Source: Streptomyces lydicus (GTDB lineage: Bacteria > Actinomycetota > Actinomycetes > Streptomycetales > Streptomycetaceae). Taken from it: a DNA stretch of 64,000 nt. A program made the translations under genes and the position numbers. The DNA lies in NCBI RefSeq assembly GCF_000717345.1, contig NZ_JNZA01000003.1, positions 124,001 through 188,000 of the forward strand. Direction: 5' to 3'. This document shows, piece after piece, positions 40,115-47,543 of the stretch. The first letter of the stretch is position 1; the number at the start of each line of letters is the position of its first letter. The notes beneath the pieces are model-generated. The model was not told the origin of the DNA and searched no databases. It worked only from the letters and a program-made list of their open reading frames with translations.

Positions 40115-41608
40115 ATGGGCGCGCACCCTTCCCCTCGCTCTCCTGGAGCAGGGGGCACCCCCACAGGGGTACCCACCGCCGGCGATCCCGGCAGCGGACC
40201 CGCCGGAGGGCAGTCTCAGGACGGGCTGCAGGCGGGGCTGAAGAACCGCCATCTGTCGATGATCGCCATCGGCGGGGTGATCGGCGCCGGCCTGTTCGTC
40301 GGCTCCGGCGCGGGCATCTCGGCGGCCGGCCCGGGCATCCTGCTCTCGTACGCGCTGACCGGTCTGCTGGTCGTGCTGGTGATGCGGATGCTGGGCGAGA
40401 TGGCCGCGGCCTCCCCCGCCTCGGGATCCTTCTCCGCGTACGCCGACCGGGCGCTGGGGCGCTGGGCGGGCTTCACGATCGGCTGGCTGTACTGGTTCTT
40501 CTGGTCGGTGGTGCTGGCCGTCGAGGCGACCGCGGCCGGCGCGATCCTCACCGGCTGGGTCCCGGCCGTCCCGCAGTGGGCCTGGGCGCTGCTGGTCATG
40601 ATCGTGCTGACCGGCACGAACCTGGTCTCGGTGGGGTCGTTCGGCGAGTTCGAGTTCTGGTTCGCCGGGATCAAGGTCGTGGCGATCGTGGTCTTCATCG
40701 TGGTCGGCGCGCTGGCGATCTTCGGGCTGCCGCCGGGCGACCACGCGGCGGGGATGAGCAATCTGACCGGGCACGGCGGATTCCTGCCGCACGGTCCGGG
40801 CGCGATCCTCTCCGGCATGCTGCTGGTGGTCTTCTCCTTCATGGGCAGCGAGATCGTCACGCTGGCCGCGGGTGAGTCGCCCAACCCCGTGCAGGCCGTG
40901 CGCAAGGCCGTCAACAGCGTCATCTGGCGGATCGCGCTGTTCTACATCGGCTCGATCGCGGTGATCGTGACGCTGCTGCCGTGGAACGACCGGGCGGTGG
41001 CCAAGAGCCCGTACGTGGCGGTGCTGCAGTCGCTGGACATTCCGTACGCGGGCACCGTGATGGACGTCGTGGTGCTGACGGCGGTGCTGTCCTGTCTGAA
41101 CTCCGGGCTGTACACCGCCTCGCGGATGGCGTTCTCGCTCGGCCAGCGGGGCGACGCGCCGAAGTCGTTCGCGACGGTCAACAAGGGCGGGGTGCCGGCG
41201 GTGGCGATCTGGGCCTCGGTCGCCTTCGGCTTCATCGCGACGATCTTCAGCTACACGTCGAAGGACACCATCTTCCAGTTCCTGCTGAACTCCTCGGGTG
41301 CGGTGGCGCTGTTCGTGTGGCTGGTCATCTGCTTCTCGCAGCTGCGGATGCGGCGGACCCTGGAGCGGGAGACGCCGGAGCGGCTGACGGTGCGGATGTG
41401 GCTGTACCCGTGGCTGACGTACGCGACGATCGGGCTGATCGTCTTCGTCGTCGGCTACATGTTCTACGACCCGGACGGGCGCGAGCAGATGGTGCTGTCG
41501 GTGGTCGCGGCCGTGGTGGTGCTGGCGGTCGGGCTGATCCTGGACCGGCGGCGGCCGCGGGAGCGGGCCGCGGACGAGAGCGCGGCCAAGGTCGCCGAGC
41601 GCGCGTAG
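40115..41608 (+). CDS. APC-family amino-acid permease 1
   Basis: The 497-residue transporter has twelve predicted helices. Core motifs are [30 protein letters not shown] and [23 protein letters not shown], both typical of the AAT group (GABA, proline, aromatic or cyclic amino acid permeases). The cytoplasmic N-terminus carries the palindromic element at 40127-40169. ATG 40115 is preceded by AAGGA at eight bases. It is the first of three paralogues within 6 kb. The substrate cannot be told from sequence. Confidence 0.92.
   Translation: MGAHPSPRSPGAGGTPTGVPTAGDPGSGPAGGQSQDGLQAGLKNRHLSMIAIGGVIGAGLFVGSGAGISAAGPGILLSYALTGLLVVLVMRMLGEMAAASPASGSFSAYADRALGRWAGFTIGWLYWFFWSVVLAVEATAAGAILTGWVPAVPQWAWALLVMIVLTGTNLVSVGSFGEFEFWFAGIKVVAIVVFIVVGALAIFGLPPGDHAAGMSNLTGHGGFLPHGPGAILSGMLLVVFSFMGSEIVTLAAGESPNPVQAVRKAVNSVIWRIALFYIGSIAVIVTLLPWNDRAVAKSPYVAVLQSLDIPYAGTVMDVVVLTAVLSCLNSGLYTASRMAFSLGQRGDAPKSFATVNKGGVPAVAIWASVAFGFIATIFSYTSKDTIFQFLLNSSGAVALFVWLVICFSQLRMRRTLERETPERLTVRMWLYPWLTYATIGLIVFVVGYMFYDPDGREQMVLSVVAAVVVLAVGLILDRRRPRERAADESAAKVAERA
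40127..40169. repeat. Short palindromic dispersed element, copy 4 (inside a permease)
   Basis: The element CCTTCCCCTCGCTC...GGGGGCACCCCCAC lies in-frame in the permease N-terminus near residues 5-18 (PRSPGAGGTPTG). Its reverse complement has the same GGGG(G/T)(T/C)...CCCCTGCT...GAGAGC...GGGGAAGG pattern as the copy in folC. Confidence 0.5.
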
Positions 41609-41617
41609 CGGCGGTGC

Positions 41618-41660
41618 ACGAGGGCGGGCCCGCACCGGAATGGTGCGGGCCCGCCCTCGT
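41618..41660. terminator. Bidirectional terminator, permease 1 / bioY
   Basis: Nineteen-base perfect arms 41618-41636 and 41642-41660, five-base loop GGAAT. The permease stop is at 41608 and the bioY stop at 41682 faces it. Confidence 0.85.
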
Positions 41661-41681
41661 TGCGTTGCGGTGCGGGTGCGG

Positions 41682-42293
41682 TCAGCCGCGGCGGCCGGCC
41701 AGCTTCCAGGCGGTCGGCAGCGCGCCCATCGCCAGTGCGGCCTTGAGGGCGTCGCCGATCAGGAACGGCACGAGGCCCACGGCGGCGGCCTGACCGAGCG
41801 ACATGTGCATGCTCAGCGCGAGGTAGGGGACGCCGACGCCGTAGATCACGGCGGTGCCGGCGGCCATGGTCGCGGCGGTGCGCAGCACGCCGCGGTCGCC
41901 GCCGCGGCGGGCCAGCGCGCCCACCAGGCCGGCGGCGAGCAGCATGCCGACGATGTAGCCGAAGGTGGCGCCGGCCCCGGAGGTGGCGCCGGCGAACCAC
42001 GGCAGGCCGGCGAGGCCCGCCAGGGCGTACAGCGCGAGCGAGAGCAGACCGCGGCCCGCGCCGAGCGAGGCGCCGACCAGGAGCGCGGCGAAGGTCTGGC
42101 CGGTGACCGGGACCGGGGAGCCGGGGACCGGGACGGCGATCTGGGCCGCGAGGCCGGTGAGCGCGGCGCCGCCGACGACCAGCGCGGCGTCACGGACGCG
42201 GGCGCGGGAGGCGGTGGCGGCCGGCAGCAGGTCGGCCAGGACCTCCCCCATCCGCTCGGCTGCATCGGGACGGGGGAAAGCAGCGGTGCTCAT
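41682..42293 (-). CDS. bioY: Biotin transporter BioY
   Basis: The 203-residue S-component of a biotin ECF transporter has five to six membrane helices. The signature GLAAQIAVPVPGSPVPVTGQTFAALLVGASLG, GATFGYIVGMLLAAGLVGAL and PFLIGDALKAALAMG are typical. No bioM or bioN ATPase or EcfT gene adjoins; it may act alone or use a shared module elsewhere. It runs opposite to the permeases, between the first and second. Confidence 0.94.
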   Translation of the reverse strand: MSTAAFPRPDAAERMGEVLADLLPAATASRARVRDAALVVGGAALTGLAAQIAVPVPGSPVPVTGQTFAALLVGASLGAGRGLLSLALYALAGLAGLPWFAGATSGAGATFGYIVGMLLAAGLVGALARRGGDRGVLRTAATMAAGTAVIYGVGVPYLALSMHMSLGQAAAVGLVPFLIGDALKAALAMGALPTAWKLAGRRG

Positions 42294-42470
42294 CGGGACT
42301 CCGCGGGTGTGAGAGGGATCGGGACGGGTCGGGACGCGATGACGTTAGTCCAGAGGACCGGTGGCGATCATCGTGTGGCGGTGACAAAGCCGCACCGGCC
42401 CGCTTGGAGAGTTCCGAACAACCGCCGCCGGGGCCGCCCCTGTTGGCGCGGGCGGCGTCTTCGCAGGTCA

Positions 42471-42486
42471 CGTGATGCTCATCACG
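42471..42486. promoter_or_regulatory. CRP-like palindrome in the bioY / permease 2 gap
   Basis: CGTGATG-CT-CATCACG is a perfect inverted repeat with 7-base arms. It contains GTGA-N6-TCAC, the core of CRP-type sites. It stands in the 355-base divergent gap (42294-42648), about 160 bases upstream of permease 2 and 180 bases upstream of bioY. I see no other feature in that gap. Confidence 0.4.
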
Positions 42487-42648
42487 GCCTGGCCGGCTCC
42501 AGGACGCCGGTTTTGTGCTAGCGCGCGTGGTGCGGCGACACTGGGTGCGCCCCGCGGTGACCTGTGGAGTTCCCCCAAACCTCCGGCGGCCCGGGACGTG
42601 TCCTGGACGCGGCCCGCCCGCCCCGCCCCTTGCGAGAGTTACGAGCCG

Positions 42649-44061
42649 ATGCACGACACACCGACCACCGCCGGGCAGACCCCGCTCGGCGCGGGAGCCG
42701 GCCAGCAGGAACCGCTGTCAGGGGGGCTCAAGCAGCGCCATCTGACGATGCTGGGGCTGGGCGGGGTGATCGGCGCGGGCCTGTTCGTGGGGTCCGGCGC
42801 GGGGATCGCGGTGGCCGGGCCGGGGATCGTGCTGTCGTATCTGATCGCGGGTGCGCTGGCGACGCTGATCATGCGGATGCTCGGCGAGATGTCGGCGGCG
42901 ATGCCGGCGTCCGGGGCGTTCTCGGTGCACGCGGAGCGGGCGCTGGGCCGCTGGGCCGGCTTCAGCGTGGGGTGGCTGTACTGGTTCCTGCTGGTCGTGG
43001 TGCTGGCCGTCGAGGCCACCGGCGCGGCGCAGATCGCCCACGGCTGGGCGCCGGCGGTGCCGCAGTGGGGCTGGGTGCTGATCTTCATGATCGTGTTCAC
43101 CGTGGCCAACCTGGCGGCGGTGAAGAACTTCGGCGAGTTCGAGTTCTGGTTCGCGGCGCTGAAGGTCACCGCGATCGTGCTGTTCCTGGTGCTGAGCCTG
43201 CTGGCGGTCTTCGGGGTGCTGCCCGGTACGCAGCCGGTCGGGACGGCGAACCTCACCGGGCAGGGCGGGTTCCTGCCGCACGGCTGGGCCGGGGTGGTCT
43301 CCGGGGTACTGGCCGTGGTGTTCGCCTTCGGCGGGCTGGAGGTCGTCACCATCGCCGCGGCCGAGTCGGACGACCCGGCGCGCGCGGTGGGCCGGGCGGT
43401 GCGCAGCGCGGTGTGGCGGATCCTGTTCTTCTACGTCGGCTCGATGCTGGTCATCGTGGCGCTGCTGCCGTGGTCGTCGATGCGGCCGGGCCACAGCCCG
43501 TACGTGGCGGTGCTGGACGGCATCGGGGTGCCGGGCGCCGGCCAGATCATGAACATCGTGGTGTTCGTGGCGCTGCTCTCGGCGCTGAACGCCAACCTCT
43601 ACGGCTCCTCGCGGATGGTGTTCTCGCTGGCCGAGCGCGGTGAGGCGCCGCGGGCGCTGCTGAAGGTGTCCGGGGGCGGGGTGCCGCGCCGGGCGGTGCT
43701 GGCCTCGGTGGCCTTCGGATTCGTCTCGGTGCTGCTGAATCTGAAGTGGCCGGATTCGGTCTTCCTTTACATGCTCAACTCGGTCGGCGCGGTGCTGCTG
43801 TTCGTCTGGGGCCTGATCGCGGTCTCCCAGCTGCGGCTGCGCCCGCGCATCGAACGCGAGGCGCCCGGGAAGCTCGCCCTGCGGATGTGGGCGTTCCCCT
43901 ATCTGACCTGGGTGGCGCTGCTGGCGATGGCCGGGGTCGTGGTGCTGATGCTGACCGACGACACCGCCCGCCCCCAGCTGCTGTGGTCGGCGGGGGCGAC
44001 CGGCGCGGTGCTGCTCGTGGCGGGCGTACGGGAGCTGCGGGCGCGCCGTACGCGGCGCTGA
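42649..44061 (+). CDS. APC-family amino-acid permease 2
   Basis: The 470-residue permease of the AAT type with twelve helices starts at ATG 42649 (MHDTPTTAGQTP), after a weak purine stretch. Motifs [32 protein letters not shown] and [22 protein letters not shown] are close to those of permease 3. The conserved Glu and Asp of the substrate path are present (VEATGAAQIAHGW, AAESDDPARA). Amino-acid specificity is unknown. It is in tandem with permease 3, 316 bases apart. Confidence 0.91.
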   Translation: MHDTPTTAGQTPLGAGAGQQEPLSGGLKQRHLTMLGLGGVIGAGLFVGSGAGIAVAGPGIVLSYLIAGALATLIMRMLGEMSAAMPASGAFSVHAERALGRWAGFSVGWLYWFLLVVVLAVEATGAAQIAHGWAPAVPQWGWVLIFMIVFTVANLAAVKNFGEFEFWFAALKVTAIVLFLVLSLLAVFGVLPGTQPVGTANLTGQGGFLPHGWAGVVSGVLAVVFAFGGLEVVTIAAAESDDPARAVGRAVRSAVWRILFFYVGSMLVIVALLPWSSMRPGHSPYVAVLDGIGVPGAGQIMNIVVFVALLSALNANLYGSSRMVFSLAERGEAPRALLKVSGGGVPRRAVLASVAFGFVSVLLNLKWPDSVFLYMLNSVGAVLLFVWGLIAVSQLRLRPRIEREAPGKLALRMWAFPYLTWVALLAMAGVVVLMLTDDTARPQLLWSAGATGAVLLVAGVRELRARRTRR

Positions 44062-44377
44062 CTCCGGACAAGCCAGCACCGGGCGGCACGAGACGTGCGT
44101 CACACCGCGTCGCATTCGACGACGATTCGGGTACGTACGGTCACGATCACGTCTGAATACCGAACATTCGCTGCACGACTGTTGCCCTGAGCGGACACCG
44201 GCACCCAGACTGAGCCAGCTTTGCCGAGGACCCCGGAGTTGCGCCGTCGGCAGCCCCTGCGCGACCCGCTGCCCCGGCAGGGGTCCGAGGGGCCTGGCAG
44301 CACCGTCGCACCGGTCGCCGCCCCGGGAGAACGCAGTATCGCCTTGCTCCGCTCTCACCTACTGGGACAGGTACGAC
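44062..44377. other. Intergenic stretch between permeases 2 and 3
   Basis: 316 bases without an open frame worth calling. It contains no clear hairpin terminator and I found no convincing promoter; the two permeases could be read as one transcript or separately. Confidence 0.4.
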
Positions 44378-45820
44378 ATGAATCGGACACCCTCGTCCGC
44401 CGCACCCGCGCACGGGCAGACCGGCGCGGGGCACGGCGCCGGCCCCGATAGTGGCCCTTCGCTGTCCAACGGCCTCAAGCAGCGCCATCTGTCGATGATC
44501 GCGCTGGGCGGCGTGATCGGCGCGGGCCTGTTCGTCGGCTCGCGCGAGGGCATCGCGGCGGCCGGGCCCTCGATCGTGCTGGCCTACGCCGTCTCGGGCG
44601 CCCTGGTCATGCTGATCATGCGGATGCTGGGCGAGATGGCCGCGGCCAATCCGGCCTCCGGCTCCTTCTCGGTGCACGCCGAGCGCTCCATAGGCTCCTG
44701 GGCCGGCTTCACGGTGGGCTGGATGTTCACCGCGCTGCTGTGCGTGGCGGTGGCCGCCGAGGCGCTGGGCGCCGCGGACGTGATGCACCAATGGTTCCCG
44801 GGCACCGAGCCCTGGATGTGGGTCCTGCTGTTCATGGTGATCTTCACCGCCACGAACCTGACGGCGGTCTCCAACTTCGGTGAGTTCGAGTTCTGGTTCG
44901 CCGCCCTGAAGGTCGCGGCGATCGGCATCTTCCTGGTCCTGGGCCTGCTGGCGATCTTCGGCGTGCTCCCCGGCACCCACGCGCCGGGCACCTCGCACCT
45001 CACCGGTGACGGCGGCTTCCTGCCCAAGGGCGTCGACGGCCTGATGGTGGGTCTGCTGGCGTCGGTGTTCGCGTACGGCGGTCTGGAGACGGTGACCATC
45101 GCGGCCGCCGAGTCCAAGGACCCGGTGCGCGGGGTGGCGAGCGCGGTGCGCACCGCGATGTGGCGGATCGCCCTCTTCTACGTCGGCTCGATGGCGGTCA
45201 TCGTCACGGTCATCCCGTGGAGCGCCCCCTCGATCGCCAAGTCCGGCCCCTACGTCGCGGTGCTGGACTACCTCAAGATCCCGGCGGCCGGCCAGATCAT
45301 GAACGTGGTCATCCTGGTGGCGCTGCTCTCCGCGGTGAACGCCAACATCTACGGCGCCTCCCGGATGGCGTACTCGCTGATCTCCCGCGGCCAGGGCCCG
45401 GCGTTCTTCGGCAAGGTCAGCGGCGGGGTGCCGCGCCGCACGGTGCTGCTGTGCTCCGCCTTCGGCTTCCTCGCGGTGCTGTTCAGCTTCTGGTGGCCCA
45501 CCACGGTCTTCCAGTGGCTGCTGAACATGGTCGGCGCGGCCGTCCTGGTGGTCTGGGGCTTCATCGCCGTCGCCCAGCTGAGGATGCGGCGCCAGATGGA
45601 GCGCGAGGCGCCCGAGAAGCTCGTGGTGAAGATGTGGGCCTTCCCGGTGCTGACGTGGGTGGCGCTGGCGGGCATCGTCGCCGTGCTGCTGCTGATGCTG
45701 CGGGACGAGAACCAGCGCATCCAGCTGCTGTTCACCGGCGGCTTCGGCGTGGTGCTGGCCGTGATCGGGCTGGCGCGGAAGCGGACGCTGGGCAAGGGCG
45801 CCGGGCCGGCCGGTCAGTAG
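44378..45820 (+). CDS. APC-family amino-acid permease 3
   Basis: The 480-residue permease starts [16 protein letters not shown] after ACAGGTACGAC. Motifs [39 protein letters not shown] and [26 protein letters not shown] mark it as a paralogue of permease 2. A stretch [15 protein letters not shown] follows the sixth helix. The residue after GLFVGS is Arg, not Gly, in this copy (SREG), a difference in helix 1 that could change specificity. It ends at a strong terminator. Confidence 0.92.
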   Translation: MNRTPSSAAPAHGQTGAGHGAGPDSGPSLSNGLKQRHLSMIALGGVIGAGLFVGSREGIAAAGPSIVLAYAVSGALVMLIMRMLGEMAAANPASGSFSVHAERSIGSWAGFTVGWMFTALLCVAVAAEALGAADVMHQWFPGTEPWMWVLLFMVIFTATNLTAVSNFGEFEFWFAALKVAAIGIFLVLGLLAIFGVLPGTHAPGTSHLTGDGGFLPKGVDGLMVGLLASVFAYGGLETVTIAAAESKDPVRGVASAVRTAMWRIALFYVGSMAVIVTVIPWSAPSIAKSGPYVAVLDYLKIPAAGQIMNVVILVALLSAVNANIYGASRMAYSLISRGQGPAFFGKVSGGVPRRTVLLCSAFGFLAVLFSFWWPTTVFQWLLNMVGAAVLVVWGFIAVAQLRMRRQMEREAPEKLVVKMWAFPVLTWVALAGIVAVLLLMLRDENQRIQLLFTGGFGVVLAVIGLARKRTLGKGAGPAGQ

Positions 45821-45841
45821 CGCTCCTCCGGACATCCCCAC

Positions 45842-45880
45842 AGGCGGGGCGGGACCTCCTTCCGAGGTCCCGCCCCGCCT
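45842..45880 (+). terminator. Terminator of permease 3
   Basis: Seventeen-base perfect arms 45842-45858 and 45864-45880 with a five-base loop (CTTCC), 22 bases downstream of the stop. Confidence 0.85.
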
Positions 45881-45944
45881 CCGTCTTTCGGACCGGCCCG
45901 CTCCCCGTGCCCGGTCGAAGATCGCTGCTGCTGATAGCGTGCTT

Positions 45945-45961
45945 CTGCACATTGATTGCAA
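45945..45961. promoter_or_regulatory. Nur-like box upstream of superoxide dismutase
   Basis: CTGCAC-ATTGA-TTGCAA matches the Nur (nickel-responsive Fur family) box pattern TTGCAA-N5-TTGCAA, with one imperfect half. It is 36-52 bases before the sod start codon, over the likely promoter. Two further TGCA copies lie at 45966 and 45974. In S. coelicolor Nur with nickel represses sodF. Confidence 0.6.
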
Positions 45962-45996
45962 CTACTGCACTTATGCAGCTTGGAGGCGGGATCGGC

Positions 45997-46638
45997 ATGG
46001 CGACCTACACACTTCCGGAACTCCCCTACGACTACGCGGCGCTGGCTCCGGTCATCAGCCCCGAGATCATCGAGCTGCACCACGACAAGCACCACGCGGC
46101 CTACGTCAAGGGCGCGAACGACACCCTGGAGCAGCTCGCCGAGGCGCGCGACAAGGACCAGTGGGGCACCATCAACGGCCTGGAGAAGAACCTCGCGTTC
46201 CACCTCTCCGGCCACATCCTGCACAGCATCTACTGGCACAACATGACCGGCGACGGCGGCGGTGAGCCGCTGGAGAAGGACGGCGTGGGCGAGCTGGCCG
46301 ACGCGATCGCCGAGTCCTTCGGCTCGTTCCGGAAGTTCAAGGCCCAGCTGACCAAGGCGTCGGCCACCACCCAGGGCTCCGGCTGGGGCGTACTGGCCTA
46401 CGAGCCCGTCACGGGCCGGCTGATCGTCGAGCAGATCTACGACCACCAGGGCAACGTCGGCCAGGGCTCGGTGCCGATCCTGGTCTTCGACGCCTGGGAG
46501 CACGCCTTCTACCTCCAGTACAAGAACCAGAAGGTGGACTTCATCGAGGCCATGTGGCAGGTCGTGAACTGGCAGGACGTGGCCAAGCGGTACACCGCCG
46601 CCAAGGAGCGCGCGAACAACCTGCTGCTCGCGCCGTAA
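45997..46638 (+). CDS. sodF: Fe/Mn-type superoxide dismutase
   Basis: The 213-residue enzyme converts superoxide to hydrogen peroxide and oxygen. Metal ligands are visible: His in [16 protein letters not shown], His in [11 protein letters not shown], and Asp/His in [11 protein letters not shown]. The sequence fits the iron-type SodF of Streptomyces. The start ATG 45997 follows GGAGGCGGG. It is monocistronic between terminators. A Nur-like box at 45945-45961 suggests repression by nickel, with Ni-SOD replacing it. Confidence 0.95.
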   Translation: MATYTLPELPYDYAALAPVISPEIIELHHDKHHAAYVKGANDTLEQLAEARDKDQWGTINGLEKNLAFHLSGHILHSIYWHNMTGDGGGEPLEKDGVGELADAIAESFGSFRKFKAQLTKASATTQGSGWGVLAYEPVTGRLIVEQIYDHQGNVGQGSVPILVFDAWEHAFYLQYKNQKVDFIEAMWQVVNWQDVAKRYTAAKERANNLLLAP

Positions 46639-46702
46639 CGGCGCGCCGCGCGTCCCGCCTCGTGATCGTCTTCTCACCCTTCGCGCGGCGGGCCGGAAGA
46701 AC

Positions 46703-46741
46703 GGAGCGCCCCCGCACGTCCGATACGTGCGGGGGCGCTCC
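46703..46741. terminator. Bidirectional terminator, sodF / DsbA-like gene
   Basis: Seventeen-base perfect arms 46703-46719 and 46725-46741 with a five-base loop, in the gap between the converging stops 46638 and 46765. Confidence 0.85.
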
Positions 46742-46764
46742 CACGGGGACCGCGCGACGACGGG

Positions 46765-47409
46765 TCAGTCGAAGAGCGGCGGCTGCGTGCGGGTCCGCTT
46801 GATCTCGTAGAAGCCGGGGATGGACGCCACCATCAGCGTGCCGTCCCAGAGCTTGGCGGCCTGCTCGCCCTTGGGGGCGGGGGTGACCACCGGGCCGAAG
46901 AAGGCAATCTGCTCGCCGTCCGCGCCGGGGACCGCGATGACCGGGGTGCCGACCTCCTGGCCGACCAGGTCGATGCCCTCCTTGTGGGAGGCGCGCAGCT
47001 GCGTGTCATAGGTGTCCTTGCCGGCGTACTCGATCAGCTCGGCGGGCAGGCCCGCGTCGTCGAGGGCGGCGGCGATGCTCTCCGGGGTCACGCCGAGGCC
47101 CTCGTTGTGGAAACGGGTGCCGAGCGCGGTGTAGAGCCGGCCGACGGCCTCGTCACCGTGCAGCTGCTGCGCGGCGATCACCACGCGGACCGGGCCCCAC
47201 GCCTTGCCGCCGGGGCGCATGTTCTCGGCGTACTCCGCGGGCAGCGTGTCGAGCTTGTCCTCGTTGAGGACCGCCAGGCTCATCACGTGCCAGCGCACCT
47301 CGACCGGGCGGACCTTCTCCACCTCCAGCATCCAGCGGGAGGTCATCCAGGCCCAGGGGCACAGGGGGTCGAACCAGAAGTCTGCCGGGGTCTTCGCGGT
47401 TTCGGACAC
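46765..47409 (-). CDS. Mycothiol-dependent nitroreductase (Rv2466c)-family DsbA-fold protein
   Basis: The 214-residue protein starts GTG 47409 (VSETAKTPADFWFDPLCPWAWMTSRW). It matches the Rv2466c family of M. tuberculosis: DPLCPW...SRW, EVxWHVMSLAVLNE, AWGPVRVVIAAQQ and the C-terminal KRTRTQPPLFD. The usual active-site CPWC reads CPWA here, so the resolving cysteine is lost and a monothiol reaction is likely. A disulfide or mycothiol-dependent redox role is inferred. It is convergent with sodF and divergent from pepN. Confidence 0.9.
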   Translation of the reverse strand: MSETAKTPADFWFDPLCPWAWMTSRWMLEVEKVRPVEVRWHVMSLAVLNEDKLDTLPAEYAENMRPGGKAWGPVRVVIAAQQLHGDEAVGRLYTALGTRFHNEGLGVTPESIAAALDDAGLPAELIEYAGKDTYDTQLRASHKEGIDLVGQEVGTPVIAVPGADGEQIAFFGPVVTPAPKGEQAAKLWDGTLMVASIPGFYEIKRTRTQPPLFD

Positions 47410-47543
47410 GGGGTCTCGTCTCCTCGTGAGAGCGGTGCTGCGTCGGTTCTCGGACGTGGTGCTGTGTGGACGGTTCAACCGCCGGCGGCCGTGCCATGAT
47501 TCCCCGTGTTCGATATTCGAGACGAGGACGAGGGAGTCACGTC

